From Warburgia ugandensis (lineage: Eukaryota > Streptophyta > Magnoliopsida > Canellales > Canellaceae), in assembly GCA_035236585.1 (NCBI GenBank), contig CP141128.1, positions 38,608,684-38,672,683 of the forward strand: a stretch of 64,000 nucleotides of DNA. The letters are read 5' to 3'. Every line of letters begins with the position of its first letter. Within the stretch, counting starts at the first letter, position 1. The notes under the pieces are model-generated. The model saw only the letters and a program-made list of their open reading frames with translations. It searched no databases and had not been told where the DNA came from. The position numbers were made by a program, and so were the translations under genes. This document shows positions 25,301-38,139 of the stretch, one piece after another.

Positions 25301-26506
25301 ATGAGCGGGTTCCAAACTTAGGAAAGAGTGAATCTGTTAGGAAAGTGGCTCTAGGGTTGAGGTAGTGAATGATGAAGGTTAGGAGGATTTTTGGAGGAGC
25401 AAATTTACGTATGAATGATGTCAAAAGGATGACGTAAGAGAGATAGGAGGTGATGGGCTGGCTGGTTGCTAATTTTAGAAGGGGTGAAGGTGTCATTTTT
25501 AATGGAAGGAAAGTGGCTCTCCCCATGGAATTTGAATGGTGGGAAGAGTTGCAAAATAAGAAAGAAAGTAAGGAGGAAAATCTAGATGAAAACCTAGGGC
25601 TTTTACATGTTTATATAGACCTAGATCTAGGTCTATCTAATTAGGAAGCAACTTGATTTTGCCAACTAAGCAAGGGGGGACGTCCTCCTCTTGGATGGTG
25701 GCTCCTTCCTTGACTTGAAAACATGGAACCCCAAGATGCATGATGGATTAAGGATAGAAAATGGGTTAGAAAAGTTGATTTTTCTCTCTTGATGGGTCCC
25801 TTAATGCACGGTCATCTTGCCTTTTACATTAATCTCTCAAAATTCCTTTAAAAAACATCACACTTTTAACATAGAAAAAGTTGTTTGAATTGATGCTCAA
25901 ATAGTGTGCCTCAATGTGGCACTCCTTGATTTAATGGCTCATTTCTTGGTGGTTTAAGTGGCTTCAATGCTTGATTTCAATGCTTGAGTAGCTTATATGG
26001 CTTATCACCCCTTTTCATGGGTTTAATGGCTAAATAGCTTGAATGGATCCCATGCAAAGGTGGTGGAAATGCATCGCTTGGGCTTAGGTCAATTTCTAGT
26101 CACCTTTTGCATATTCAATTGCCTTCTTACCTGCCCTAAGATGATCTTGAACCTTCATCCCACCTTGGATTGATGTCATTTAGGCTTTGGCTTGCTTAGG
26201 TTTCCTAGTTAAACTAGGAAACCTTATGAAGGACCTCAATTCTTATCTTGATCAAGCGTAGTCTTTGGATTACCTTCTCAACACCTACAAAAGAAGAAAA
26301 ACTCTAATTAAATCGTAACAAATTATGATCATTCACAGACTTACTCTAGATTATCTCTAAAACCTAAAAAATATCGAAATTTTGAATTATTAGGTAAGAA
26401 ATGCATGTGTTACAAAATTTCTGCCAAAAACCTTAATTGAACACTATAAGTTATAACACATGAGCAACTAATTGGGTACTTTGTATACAAAATTGAACAC
26501 TTATCA

Positions 26507-29500
26507 TACTCCCCAACCATCATTTTGCTAGTCCCAATAAAAGGATGTAAAAAGTCATGAAATAAAATGGTTTCCATTTTCATAGGTACTCAAGATTGCA
26601 TTATGCATATGCTACAAGCCCTTAAACCCTTAGGTTACTCTTAGTGGGTAAGTTAAGCCTTGTGAGAGTTTATAATAAATACACTCAAAAATTCAAAAAT
26701 TCCAAGTCCTTTATTTTATATGAAAGAATTCTCATCCATAAATACTCTACTGGCTTTAACAACTTAGTAATGATGGATGAGAAAATCCTCAAATAACCTA
26801 CATACCAAAAACAATTTATTCTAGTTTAATCTCAGAGTGCAATGTGTGTACAAACTACATGACTATGGACTTCTAAATAGATTTACTCATTGCTTCACTG
26901 GAAAGATGTCTTGACCTTAAATTCTCATTGGTATACCCTCAGAAATAATGCTCTTAAAGAAAGGGATCAAACAAATTTATCTCACTATGTGACCAAGTTC
27001 AATAAGACTTATGAGTTCACATAATTTCTTTTAAGCATTGGTGAGACAAAAAAATATGATCCCTTAGAATGGATGTCATTATCAAGACCATAAGGAAATA
27101 GTTCACCTTAGTTCCTTCTTATTTATATCATCATCAAGGCTATGTTCCACCTAAGATCAATAGGCCTTCAAATAGGATTAAACCTTGGCTTAGGTGGGTT
27201 CTGAAAAGAAAGGTTATAAGGATTCAAACTTTCAAATTTTGAGTAGAGGTCTTCAATTAAATGCTAGATAAATTTTCTCCTTTGAGTATATTTGAAGTTA
27301 ATATCTCTTCTATTTTTCCTTTCTCTTTCCATCACCTTTTCTTTTCTTTTTTTGATAATACTCTTTTTCTTTATATTTTTGAGAAGGAATAATTTTCTTT
27401 GTACTTCTGATTATTTTGATTTCAATGGTTTTTTCCTTTTTTTGATTTTCTGCCACCTCTACTATTTTTGAAAGGTACGTAATGTATTTTCTTACAAGTG
27501 TTTCTTTGGGTTAGGGTAACTTAGGTGTTTTAAAAAGAAAAGTCTTATGAGGAAGGATAAAGGGTCTAACTAGATGTATAGAATAGACTAGGTAGGTTTT
27601 ATATCTCTGGGATAAAACAAGGATGGCCTATATCATGTCCTACATTGCTTAAAACTTATGTGATTCAACAATTATCCAGGAAACTAAGTTAATATTCTTT
27701 TTTATTCTTAACATTTTGATCAAAATAAAGAACACTAGGATTTTCAAAGTAATGTTCACGAAAGAAAATAGGCAATTATATATAATCCTTAGAGAAATGA
27801 TAGTCTCTAATACTCACTTGGGTATATAGGTCTTCCCTGATCTTCCTCACAGTCTCTAATCTTCATAAAATACCTCAAGACATGAATAAAATGCAAAATA
27901 ACCATATGCATTTCTAATAAGAAGTTAAAGTAGTGGAAATATTAAGCTTCAGACAATCCAAATCACATCATAGTAAAGGAATTTTGACCAAAAAACTTTT
28001 TGAAAACTTAGAGAAGTTTAAAAAAATTTCATTTTTTAAAACCAAATGTGAGCAAAAAACTCAAAAATTCCATGACTAAACATTCTCCCCAGTATTTTGA
28101 AATAAAGGAAAACCTATATGATGAATGGGTAATGCTCTAGGACTCTAAAAGCCCTAGGTTGCCTCCGAGTGAGTGCTAACTTTTATGTCATTAGCTAACA
28201 TATCCTATAAGTACTTCACTCTATCCTAGTCCTAGACCTAACTAGTTAACCTAATTTTCCCTAACTCTAACAATGAAGTGGAAAATTTTTTCATGCCATT
28301 TCAGAATCTCATGATACTCTATATATATTCTCCACCTTGAAAATTTTGGTGATGATAACATTAGGACACAATAGACCACCACAATTTTAGATTTGTTGGG
28401 ACCACATTGAAACAGATGATCCCCAATTTTTAGAATTTCAGGTAGTCAATAATTATCCACCACCTTGAAATATGAGGCAGTGGTAACTTGTTGGCATAAA
28501 AAATCATTGCAAAGTTTGTTGGACCATATTGAAATGAATGGACCCCTTGTTCAACAAATTGAGGGAGAATGGGGCCCGTAACAACCAGTACATGTTTTTG
28601 TTCCTTTCGTCCTTACATTATCCTAAAGCTGGGGTATAAGCTGACTCTACACTTCTCTAAAAGGTTGTCCTTGATCGAATGGAGGTAAGGTGGGGCTTAA
28701 ACCCTTAGTGTCTTCTAATGTGTACCCTAGAGCGGTATGATGTAGAGTCTATACATCAATGGGTTCATCTTGTTCCTTTTCTTCAGGCATAGGTAAGATT
28801 TTAGGTGAACCTATATTGCTATTTAGAGTTGGATCAAATAAGGTTTGTAGGTCCCAATTGGGTAATTCTTCTTCATTGCAAGGTTCAAATTGAGTTTTAG
28901 GAAGTGTAGGAGTTTCTACTCGATCTTACTATTGAGAAGTGTTCACCACATGCTCATGTCTAAAAAATCATTCTCTTCATCAATGGATGTCTCATCATCA
29001 TAATCACAAAAGGAGTAGGATATGACTTGAGTAGATATGTGTTGGACGTTTGTAGGGATGGTTCAAAATCTTATAGCTCATATGGTATTTCCATATTTGT
29101 AATTCTATCAAGGATTTTCTCACTATCCTCCCTTGTTTGTTTCATTTCCTCATTCCATTGTATAATGAATGCATGCATTAGATCCATCTTCAATGATATT
29201 GGATCCATACTTTCCCCAATTCAAGTCTCTTCTAATGATTCTTTAGACTTGTATGGCTCATACTACCGTGGCATTGGGGTATGGGAAAATAATTCATCAG
29301 GTTGGAACTATGATTGTTCTCCTCATTTTTCTTAATAATCATGGTAGGGTTGAGCAAGGTAGGACCATGATGGTTCTTCTAATATTCATGATAATTCTGA
29401 GACCGTGGTTGTTCGTGATGCCTAACCTATCAATTATAATTTGTCTCAAGATAATAATTGCTAGGGAATGTGAATGCACTGTTACATCCACCTCTTCTTG

Positions 29501-31004
29501 ATAATATCCATTATAAGTAGAGCTTGATGACCATGAAGTAGAGGGATAGGTGTGAATAGGTATAGGAATTCTCGTACTAAGGTTTGTGATATGACCTTGT
29601 ATTTTGCCTAGAAGAAATAGACCTATTCATTAGACTTTCCGTACTATCCAATCAATTGTCAATTGCATTGAATAGATTAGGAGTATACCTTGTCCCTATC
29701 TCATACATATCAGGTAATGGCTTAGGAGTAAAAGAGTATGAAAGTTGTGGTTTTCCATCCATTGTTTGGTAGGCCATTGAGCTCAACTTTACATACAACC
29801 AAATAAATCATTGTATACCATGAATGAGTTGCTTCTTTTTTCTTTTTATTTTTTTTGGAAACCCTAACTAAATGATGCATCTTAACTAAATGTGACTCCT
29901 CACTCTAAATGATGCACAATAAATTCCTAATAGTCCACTGATGAGTTTAATTATAGATCATTGATAATGTGCAAGGTGGTAGCTTTTAGACCTAGATCTA
30001 GACAGCTCCTCCTTCAATCTAGTCTCGATTAGTGCTTACTAGTTAGATCCTATCCAAGATGGTTAATACAATGATCATGGAAATAGGTGTTTATACATCA
30101 ACAACCATCAATGAAATGTATAAGAAAATCACTTGGATTTTGGTTACCCACTATATGCACGATGCTCAGAAGCCACTGGAGTGACAATAGATCTCCTTTT
30201 TCTAAAAGATTCCTACAAGCTTGACACCATGTCTCTTGTTACTTGATTTTAAAATAGGCTCTCAAGGGTTGGGATCTCAAGCATGCAAGGGAATTGATTC
30301 ATTGCCTAGGTGGTCCAAGGATCTGGTGACAAAATCTAGTCCTTATATTATGAGGAATTTTGTGGGCCCTTACTGACATTATGTTCCATCTACCATAAAG
30401 TAGCAAACATGCAATGCAAGTACAAGTAAGCAAATTAATACAACCTATATGCTATCCTACCAAGGGTTTGATAGGTGCAAGCTAATGCAACAACCCTAAA
30501 TAAGATGCAATAATTAAGATGAATAACCTTAATTTATATCAGCTATCTACCAATCAATATGAAAATTACACTAAATAAAACTAGACTAAGAAAAGTAAAT
30601 AAGGTGAGGAAAACTTATAGTGCGATTTTTTTATGAAGATCAAGTGCGGACCTCCTTACCCACCATGTGTTGTGTATTAATACAACACATTTAAAATTGA
30701 ACTAAAGAAATTACAAGTGACAACGGGCCTCACTACATGTTCACTCAAAAAGAAAAACACCTAATTTAAGAAAGCAATGGAATTTTACAAAGCTTTGACC
30801 TACAAGATTGCTGCAAGTACTTTTGCCAAATTTTTCTTGCACAAAACAAGTAAGATGGATCATTTTATGTGGAATTAGCAAAGTATGAAAATGTAGTACA
30901 AAAATATTAATCTAATGCAACCTAAAAATATGACTAAAGATTAATAGTCCAAATAAGAATCCAACCACAAATCCATTGCGATTTCCCTGCAAAAGTAGCA
31001 AAAA
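26507..31004 (-). mobile_element. Element Y interior with gag-like start, no recognisable pol
   Basis: This is about 4.5 kb between the two Y LTRs. On the minus strand a reading starting at 29777 begins MAYQTMDGKPQ and keeps a coding look for about 40 codons. The matching start in X lies at 15049, so this was probably the family's gag-like protein. A charged stretch further along (near 29120-29200) fits a gag-type protein, but I cannot name a domain. The 3' part (26507 to about 28100) is AT- and CT-rich and looks untranslated. I see no protease, reverse transcriptase, RNase H or integrase motif, so the family probably depended on other elements. It is decayed. Confidence 0.65.
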
Positions 31005-33619
31005 CTAGGTGTAGATTTAAAATTACTCATAAGTTCATGAGTCAATGTAGTATTTTCATGGAAGCAAGGTTGATCCCATGAGGAACCAATTTTCAATTGA
31101 TTGGATTCTATTTAGTTCAATTAACTTCAATGAAAGAGATAAAGATGTGATTAAACTAGAAAATTAAATCAAACAAAGAAGGAAACATGTATGGAATTAG
31201 AAACTAGAATTAAAAGAAAATTTCTAAAATTAAATATAAGAAATTAAAATGGAAACTACTTAACTAAAATGTTAGCAACTGAAGAAAATTACTAAAAAGG
31301 AAACTTTCTTAATCGAACACTTTCTTAGACTAAAACTTCCTAAAACTGTAACTTTCTAAAATTTAAAAAGGAAACTTTCTTAACCTAAACTAAGATTTAA
31401 ATAATGAATTAAAAAACACTAAAATTTAATGAAGCGACTAAACTAAACAAAAACCAAAAAGGAAAGTGACCCAGTATCACGTGCATGATCCGTGGATTGT
31501 ATGCATTGTTCTAAGGTGCAAAAGTGACCAGAATTGATGAACTTAAAGTCAAATATCATGCAAATTGACTATTGGATCTAACATGCAACATGAAAATCTA
31601 AATTTGTTCCTAATAATTTATGCAAATAATGTGTTTAGATGGCTAAAAACAAGTACAAAGTTAAGGGGAGAAAAATATTAGATTTCAAGTACTTAAGAAC
31701 ATCAAACAATCAAGCATAAGGAAGCAATTGAAACCACAACTTTTATGCAAGTAAACAACCCAAATATAAAGTAACTTGATGAAAGAAACATTCCATCATA
31801 AGAATCCTCAAAGAAATTTATTGAATCATCTCCAAATGGCACCCAAAACTAGATTCATAATTTATCTTCTATTGCTGGAAATTGCATCTAATACCTAAGA
31901 ATGAAATCATATCTAAACAAGATAAAAAATGCAATATAATGTTCATATATTAAAGTATCATGACATGCAAGGAAAATCCAAAAAGGAATTTAAGATAAAA
32001 GAAGGTTAAGTGGGTGAACTAAGGCAAGGAAATTGACTTAAAACTAAGGTGGGAATAAGGTAAAAAACATGAATTTCAAGGTGCTAAGCTATCTCTTCTC
32101 TTGGATGTCACTACTAGAGAAGAGTTAACTTAAATATTGAATGAATAAAAAAGAAAATCTAGTGGAATTATGGTAAAGAAAAAAGGAAAGCAAGATGGAA
32201 AGAAGGGTGCAAAAGTAGAAAGTAGAACAAGTGAAACTAAAGCAATGAAAACTAAACCAAATCAAGCAAACAACCAATTTAAATTTTATAGAAAATAACC
32301 AAGACAATGAATAGAAATCTGAACGAAGAAAAGCATTAAATAATTCCCAAAGTTCAGCAGCAACAAATCACCGAAAGAGATCTTGATTTTAAGTTGTCTC
32401 ACCCACCTCTACTTGGAAAATTCATATGAACCTTGGGGCATATATCAATGAGTGAATCCTAACTTAAGAAAGAGTGAATCCATGATGAAAGTGGCTGTAG
32501 AGTTTGGGTATTGAATGGAAAAGCCTATGTAGAGTTTTTAAGAAGGAAATTTAGGTAGGAATGATGTCATAAAGATGACATAAGAGAGGAGGTGATGGGT
32601 TGGCTGGTTACTAATTTTGGAAAGGGGCATCATTTTTCGTGGAAGGAAAGTGGCTCTCAACCCTCCTAAATGGATGGAATTTGAATGGTGGGAAGAGTGG
32701 AATGATGGGAAAGAAAGTAAGGAGGAAAATCTAGAAGAAAACCCAGGTTTTTCACATGTTTGCAGGGACTTTGATCTGGGGTTCCCTAATTAGGAAACCA
32801 ATTGATTTTTCCAACCAAGTGAGGGGACATCCTCCTCTTGGATGGTGGCTCTTCCTTGACTTGAAAATGTGGAACCCTAGGATGAATGGTGGATTAAGGA
32901 TGGAAAATGGGTTAGGAAAGTGGATTTTTCTCTCTTGATGGGTCCCTTAATGCATGATCTTCTTACCTTTTATGTTAATCTCTCAAAATCCCTTTAAAAA
33001 AATCACACTTTTAATGCAGGAAAGTTGCTTGAATTGATTATCCAATAGTGTGGCTCATTGTGGCCCTCCTCCTTAGCTTGATGTTCATTTCTTGGTGGTT
33101 TAAGTGGTTTCAATGCTTAACTTCAAGGCTTGAGTAGCTTATTTGGATTATCACCCCTTTTTTATGGCTTTGATGGCTAAATAGCTTGAATGGCTCCCAA
33201 GCAAAGCTAGTGAAAATGCATTGCTTGGGCCTGGGTTCATTTCTAGTCACCATTTGCTTTTTTGATTGCCTTCTTACTTCCTAGGATGATCTTGAACCTT
33301 CGTCACACCTTAGATTGATGTCATTTATGCTTTGGCTTTCTTAGGCTTCGTAGTTAGACTAAGAAACCCTATGAATGGACTCAATTCTTATCTCAATCAA
33401 GCTCAGCCATTGGATTACCTTCTCAATGCCTACATAAGAAAAAAAAAATGTTAAATCTTAGAAAATTATGATCATTCACATACTTACTCTAGATTAGCTC
33501 CTGAACCTGCAAAACATCAATCTTTAGAATTGTTAGGTCAGAAAGACTCTAATTTAGCACTTAATTTATAACACAGGCTAGTAATTGTGTACTTTTTATA
33601 CAAAATTGAACACTTATCA
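31005..33619 (-). mobile_element. Element Y, 5' LTR
   Basis: This is an uninterrupted copy of about 2.6 kb, ending AACACTTATCA at the right (TGATAAGTGTT on the minus strand). To its left, GCAAAAGTAGCAAAAACTA corresponds to the primer-site region. It serves as the empty-site reference for the solo LTR at 22860-25131. Confidence 0.8.
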
Positions 33620-33944
33620 TACAACCCATTTAAAATTTACTAAATAAATTTCAAATTACAATGGAGCCTCACTACAAGGTCACTCAAAAATTTAAAAACC
33701 TAATCTAGGAAAGTAAATAAATCCTAAGTTGATGAAGCTTTGGCCCACAGGATCATCACCACTTTGCCAAATTTCCCTGGCACAAACCAAGTAGGGTATG
33801 TCAAATTTTGAGGAATTATCAAAATATGCAATAATGACACAAACATCCTAATATAATGAAACCTAAAACTACTACTACAGATAAACAATCTAAATAAAAT
33901 CCAACCACAAATTCATTGCAATTCCCTAACAATGGCACCAAAAA
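33620..33944 (-). mobile_element. Element X interior, 5' leader part
   Basis: These 325 bp match the leader of Y at 30670-31004. Shared blocks are CATTTAAAATT, GGCCTCACTACA or GAGCCTCACTACA, CTTTGCCAAATTT-CC and CCAACCACAAAT-CATTGC. The stretch ends with AATGGCACCAAAAA beside the LTR at 33945, which on the minus strand is the primer-binding site. It is the part of X cut off by the insertion of Y. Confidence 0.75.
33926..33944 (-). other. Primer-binding site of element X
   Basis: On the minus strand the bases next to the LTR read TTTTTGGTGCCATTGTTAG, close to the TTTTTGGCGCCGTTGCCGG sequence that follows the 5' LTR of many plant Athila/Tat elements. It marks the LTR at 33945-36626 as the 5' LTR. 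Confidence 0.65.
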
Positions 33945-34439
33945 TGTGGTGTAGCTTTATTATTACTTGCAAGCATACAAATCAATATAGTATTGCACAC
34001 TAGAGAGGTTGATCCCATGAGAGAGAGAGAGATTGAATTGGATTTGAATTTAAACTAGGAAAGTAAATGGTAAAAGAAAGGAAATATGTATGAAATTATA
34101 AACTACAATTAAAAGAAACTTTCTAAAATTTAAATTAAGCAACAAAAATAGAGACTTACCTAACTAATATTCATTCAATTAAAGGAAACTAATGCAAATT
34201 GGCATGAATTAAACTAAGCAAATAACTTAAGGAAACTTACTAAAAGGAAACTTTCTTAAACTAACATTTTCCTAATTCTAAAACATTCCAAAAATGAAAC
34301 TTTCTAAAACTAAACTCAGATGTAAATAACTAAACAAATAATGATAAACTAACATGAAACAAAAAGAACAACAATCTACTTAAAGGAATTTCACCCAATT
34401 ACCATGTCCATGACTCATGGAGTGGTGCACATGGTTCAT

Positions 34440-34452
34440 GAGAGAGAGAGAG

Positions 34453-34495
<43 letters not shown>
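34440..34495. repeat. (GA)n microsatellite, about 56 bp
   Basis: An almost pure GA tract with one GC interruption. The X left LTR has only GAGTGAGAGATGG at the same place (10381), so the tract grew within this LTR copy. Confidence 0.95.
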
Positions 34496-34498
<3 letters not shown>

Positions 34499-35335
34499 AA
34501 AAGCTAACTAACATGCAAACTAATGAAAGCACTCACTAAACTAATGAAAAAGCTAAATAGGTTCCTAATATATCATGCAAACAAGGTGTGTGAACTCAAT
34601 TCAAGTAAGGCATTGAAAAAAACTTAACAAGCACTTTTTATGGAATATAACACTCAAAAAAGTACTTCTGTACTGGAATTAAATAGGGACCATGATCTTG
34701 AAACAAATTCATTCATTAACTTGAAATTACATCCAAAAAGGGTGCACATGTGCATAGATAACAAAGCTGGAAATTGTGCACTTTTCTAAGGCCTAGAACT
34801 TGATTCAAAGTAAAAATTAAACACACTCCAATGATCACAATCTAAACATAGATATCATGTATGTTAATTCAAGGGAGAAAATCATAGTAAAAGATTGTAG
34901 AAAAGAAGTAAGGAAGAAACAAGGTGATCAAAGCAAGGAAAACTATGAGAAGGAAACAAAAGATATTCTAGCTAGTGTTTGTCTTGGATGTCACTATCAA
35001 AGAAAAAGTAACTTAGAACTTGAAGAATTAATTAAGAAAAATAGGAAGAGTAAAAGCAAGATTGAAGGAAAGATAAACTAGTTCTATGTGTTGAAAGTAA
35101 ATCAAGAAGATATAGAAACAAGGCAAGGAAACAAAGAAACAAAGTAATGAATTAAAAGAAGAAACTAACCTAAAATTGAAGTGCAAGAAACAAGAAAAGG
35201 AATTAGGAAACATTTTGTGGATCTCCTCCAAAGAGTAGTAGTAAAAGAGTCCTAGATCTCCCCTTGAATAAAACTTCACTTTTCTAGGGGTTGGAAACCA
35301 ACCCCATACTTGGACAAAACATGGAATCCATGGAG

Positions 35336-35343
35336 TTTTTATA
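35336..35343 (-). promoter_or_regulatory. TATA box of X right LTR
   Basis: TATAAAAA on the minus strand within CTATAAAAACTCC. This is the expected U3 promoter of the 5' LTR of element X. Confidence 0.5.
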
Positions 35344-36626
35344 GATGGTTGGATTTTTAACTAAATGAAGCTTACTCTAGGAAGGTAAGATGCATTTAGG
35401 TCTAGGACTTTAAGGTAGGAAAGTTAGATGGAGAGAAAATATAGGATTAACAAGTGAGGTGAGAAAGAAGCAAGCTGGGAATGTGGGAGTTGTCACGATC
35501 TTAGGATGGGGCATCTCCCACTTGTAGAAATCACGAATCTTCATGAAAAGTTAAGGTGGAAGCTAAAAAAAGAGGAAATATGTAGGAATGAAAGGTGCCG
35601 GAAAGAGGAAAATAGAAGGTGGTAGAGTGGATAAGGTAAGAAGGGATGACATCATGGATGCCATGTATTTGGAAAGGGTGGGAGGTGTCACCTTCTTAGA
35701 AGGTGGTGTGGAGTTTCTCCCTTGCTAATTACATGGTATGGTTTTGGGAAAGAGAGAAATGGAAAGGAAAAAGTAATTAGAAAGATGGGAAAGATCTGGG
35801 ATTTTGAAGAATTTGGGTGTATGACTTAGATTTAGGGGTTTCCTAATTAGGAAACCACCTGAAATGCCAACTAAGTAAGGGGAGGTATCACTTTCTTAGG
35901 AAAATGGCTCCCTCCTTAACTCAAAATTGTGGAACCCTAGGTTGGTGTGGGAAAAAAGATGGAAAATGCAAAGTAGAAAGTGGGAATTCTCTCTTGATTG
36001 GTCCGCCGATACATGATCATCTTATCTTTTACAAATATCTCTCAATACCTTCTAATTATCCCTTGAAAATTGCACTTTTAGTATGATATAATTGCTTAAA
36101 TTGATCCTCCAATCATTTGACTCAATGTGGCATGGCTCCCATGTGGCTTGGCTTCTTTAGGTTTTTTTAGTTAGACTAGGAAACCCATGCATGACTCCAA
36201 TTCTCATGCAAACTAGTCGAATTGCATGACCTTTTGGCATAGGTCATTTTAATCTCCTTTGATGTTCCACATTGCCTTCTACTTTTCCTTAAACTAATCT
36301 TGAACCTTAATCACACTTTGGATAGATGCCATTTTAGTCCTTGGCTTGATCTTGATCTTTATTTCACATCTCAATCAATCTCCATATTTGGATCACCTTC
36401 TCAGCACTTATAAAAGATAAAAATCCTAATTAAATATAAGAATATTATGAAAATTCACATACTTACTTTGTATTAGCTTTCAAACTTGCAAATTTTTTTT
36501 TTTTTGAATTATTAGGTCAGAAATGCATGTGTTATGAAATTTCGGAAAAACCTTAGAAATAAAACTATAATTTATCACACATGGGCTACTAATTGATTAC
36601 TTCTTACACAAATTAAGCACTTATCA

Positions 36627-38139
36627 CTTTGCAAAATTTCAAAGTCTTTAGGAATTTACTTTCTAAATTGCATCTTTAAGCTAAGATTCACAGTCTTTAG
36701 TTTGCTCAAGGTAACTTATTACTAGTGGTATCTTTTCGCATCATTCAGTAGAGTATTTTCACATTTTATAAGTGTCTTTTGTTTGAAACTAAAACATTTT
36801 CCCCATCTTTTGTCCGATGTAGTCTACAAAAAGAAAAGAAAATAAATTTGATTATTTGTAATTAGTTATCTTGAACAAAGGAGAAAAAAAAGAGATATTT
36901 GCTTTGTGTATTAGCCAGCCAACCAAATTATAAGATTGCTAAGAATTAGAAATTTCCAATAAATTGAGATTGCCAAGAATTAAAAAAAAAGGGTGGATTT
37001 CTTGATGATATTGCCTAGCATTAAAAATTGTTGCATCATTAAGTACATTTTATACAAAAAGATACATGTTCTATGCATCAACTAACCACACAACTCTGTA
37101 AGAGTATATACCAGTTAATATATCTAATGCTTGGTAATCTTGTCAAGAAGTCCCAACCATCAGTTTACATCCTCTATTTACAAGTATATTATTCCTAGTA
37201 GATCAATCAAAGGTGTTAATAAACCACCAACAACAAACAATTTTGAGTTTCGATCACCAAAAATAGCAATGGTATATGTGTACTTTTGTAGTAGTTATGG
37301 ACATTTAGTTTAATAACACCTAATTTCTTGATATTATGGGAAGGCTACTTTTGTATTTTTTAATTACACGCCTTTTCTGCATGGGTCACCCTTTTTTCTT
37401 TCTCTATCTCTATCTCTATCTCTCTCTAGATAAAAGGTTGTGTCCCAATTAAGGAAAAGGGGTGTTTATATCATCACCCTAGATATATTACTAATAAAAT
37501 GCTTAACAAATTAGTACATCAATAAGCAAAAATAAAAAATAAAATGTAAAAAGTAGAAAATTGGATGGTGGTGATTTGAAAAGACAAGAGACCCTTAATG
37601 GAATTAGCATAGATAAAATGAACCAAACAAATTCAAATCATGTGTATGCTTACTAAAAGAAGATACATATAATTAGATACAAGTCATGTGTATGCTTACG
37701 AAGAGAAGCTTTATAAAATTTATTCTCTTCATCTTCATCTTCTTATTCCAATTTATTATTTATTTTCCCACCAAGTCCCTGCATAAATTGGGTAGATCGA
37801 TAAAAAATAGCTTAAAAAGCAACATGCAACATCTATGAAATAAAAACACATTGTAAAATATGAGACTGAGAGTGTCTGGAAGAAATTCCTAGATAATAGT
37901 CTTTGAAGCATTTTCTATAACTACAAAGGGAAGTGGTTGCTAGTTAATGTTAGCAATGTCTTTAGTAGTTAATGAAAAAGGTAGAAAAATAGGAATGATT
38001 GTATTGAAATAATTTGAAAGGAAATAGAAATAAAATAAAACCCATTAGATATATGAGGCTCGACCCTGAGAGAAATAAGGCATAATCATAATTGCTTATT
38101 TCCACTTTTTAGAAACATGTTTAAATTGAATTGTATAAC
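36627..38139. other. Unassigned AT-rich DNA
   Basis: No gene or element end is recognised between the X right LTR and the CACTA terminus at 38140. A CTATCT-type microsatellite lies at 37397-37428. The 60-codon frame at 37131-37313 has no recognisable motif. This may be the site into which X inserted, but I cannot identify it. Confidence 0.45.
37397..37428. repeat. (CTATCT)n-like microsatellite
   Basis: A pyrimidine tract of TCTCTATC units passing into TCTCTC, about 32 bp. Confidence 0.85.

Larger units (their letters stand above)
21549..26506 (-). mobile_element. Element Y, 3' LTR (split by a solo LTR)
   Basis: Positions 21549-22859 and 25132-26506 align with the uninterrupted LTR at 31005-33619. 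Shared blocks include GATTTAAAATTACT at the left, the TGTCACTACTAGAGAAGAGT stretch near 22680 and GAAAGTGGCTCT near 25510. The right end reads AACACTTATCA followed by TACTCCCCAACC, which on the minus strand is a polypurine-type GGTTGGGGAGTA followed by the TGATAAGTG LTR start. Confidence 0.8.
21549..33619 (-). mobile_element. Element Y: minus-strand relative of X, nested inside X
   Basis: The LTRs are 21549-26506 (which includes a 2.3-kb foreign LTR) and 31005-33619. They resemble each other more than they resemble the X LTRs. The interior is 26507-31004. The flanks AACAA (21544-21548) and TACAA (33620-33624) agree at four of five positions, as expected of an aged 5-bp target duplication. With Y set aside, the X sequence on both sides lines up with the continuous interior of Y around 30660-30700, which supports insertion. 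The primer site to the left of the 31005-33619 LTR is a decayed form of that in X. The element lacks recognisable pol and is broken in many places. Confidence 0.75.
9826..36626 (-). mobile_element. Element X: minus-strand non-autonomous LTR retrotransposon (Athila/Tat-like ends), split by insertions
   Basis: The outer LTRs are 9826-12450 and 33945-36626. Read on the minus strand, each LTR starts TGATAAGTG or a decayed form and ends CTACACCACA or similar. The polypurine-type stretch next to the left LTR reads GGATGGGGTGTG on the minus strand. The primer site next to the right LTR reads TTTTTGGTGCCATTG, a decayed form of the TGGCGCCGTTG site usual in plant Athila/Tat-type Ty3/gypsy elements. 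The interior is about 3.8 kb once the insertions at 15596-21179 and 21549-33619 are set aside. No reverse transcriptase, RNase H or integrase is recognisable. The LTRs differ by roughly a tenth by eye, so the insertion is old. I found no matching target duplication (TCCAT at left, CTTTG at right). It is broken in many places. Confidence 0.75.
33945..36626 (-). mobile_element. Element X, 5' LTR (right copy)
   Basis: At 2682 bp, it runs from TGTGGTGTAGC at the left (CTACACCACA end on the minus strand) to GCACTTATCA at the right (TGATAAGTGC start). It aligns with 9826-12450. A minus-strand TATAAAAA box lies at 35336-35343. It carries an expanded GA microsatellite at 34440-34495 that the other LTR lacks. 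The frames at 34857-35081 (+) and 35028-35279 (-) are lysine-rich or serine- and phenylalanine-rich by-products of biased LTR sequence. Confidence 0.8.

Noticed and set aside
9826-36626. Tandem array of retroelements sharing LTRs (LTR-interior-LTR-interior-LTR-leader-LTR)
   Set aside because: LTR similarity pairs the outer with the outer and the inner with the inner, and the X interior is continuous across Y. Nested insertion explains this with fewer steps.
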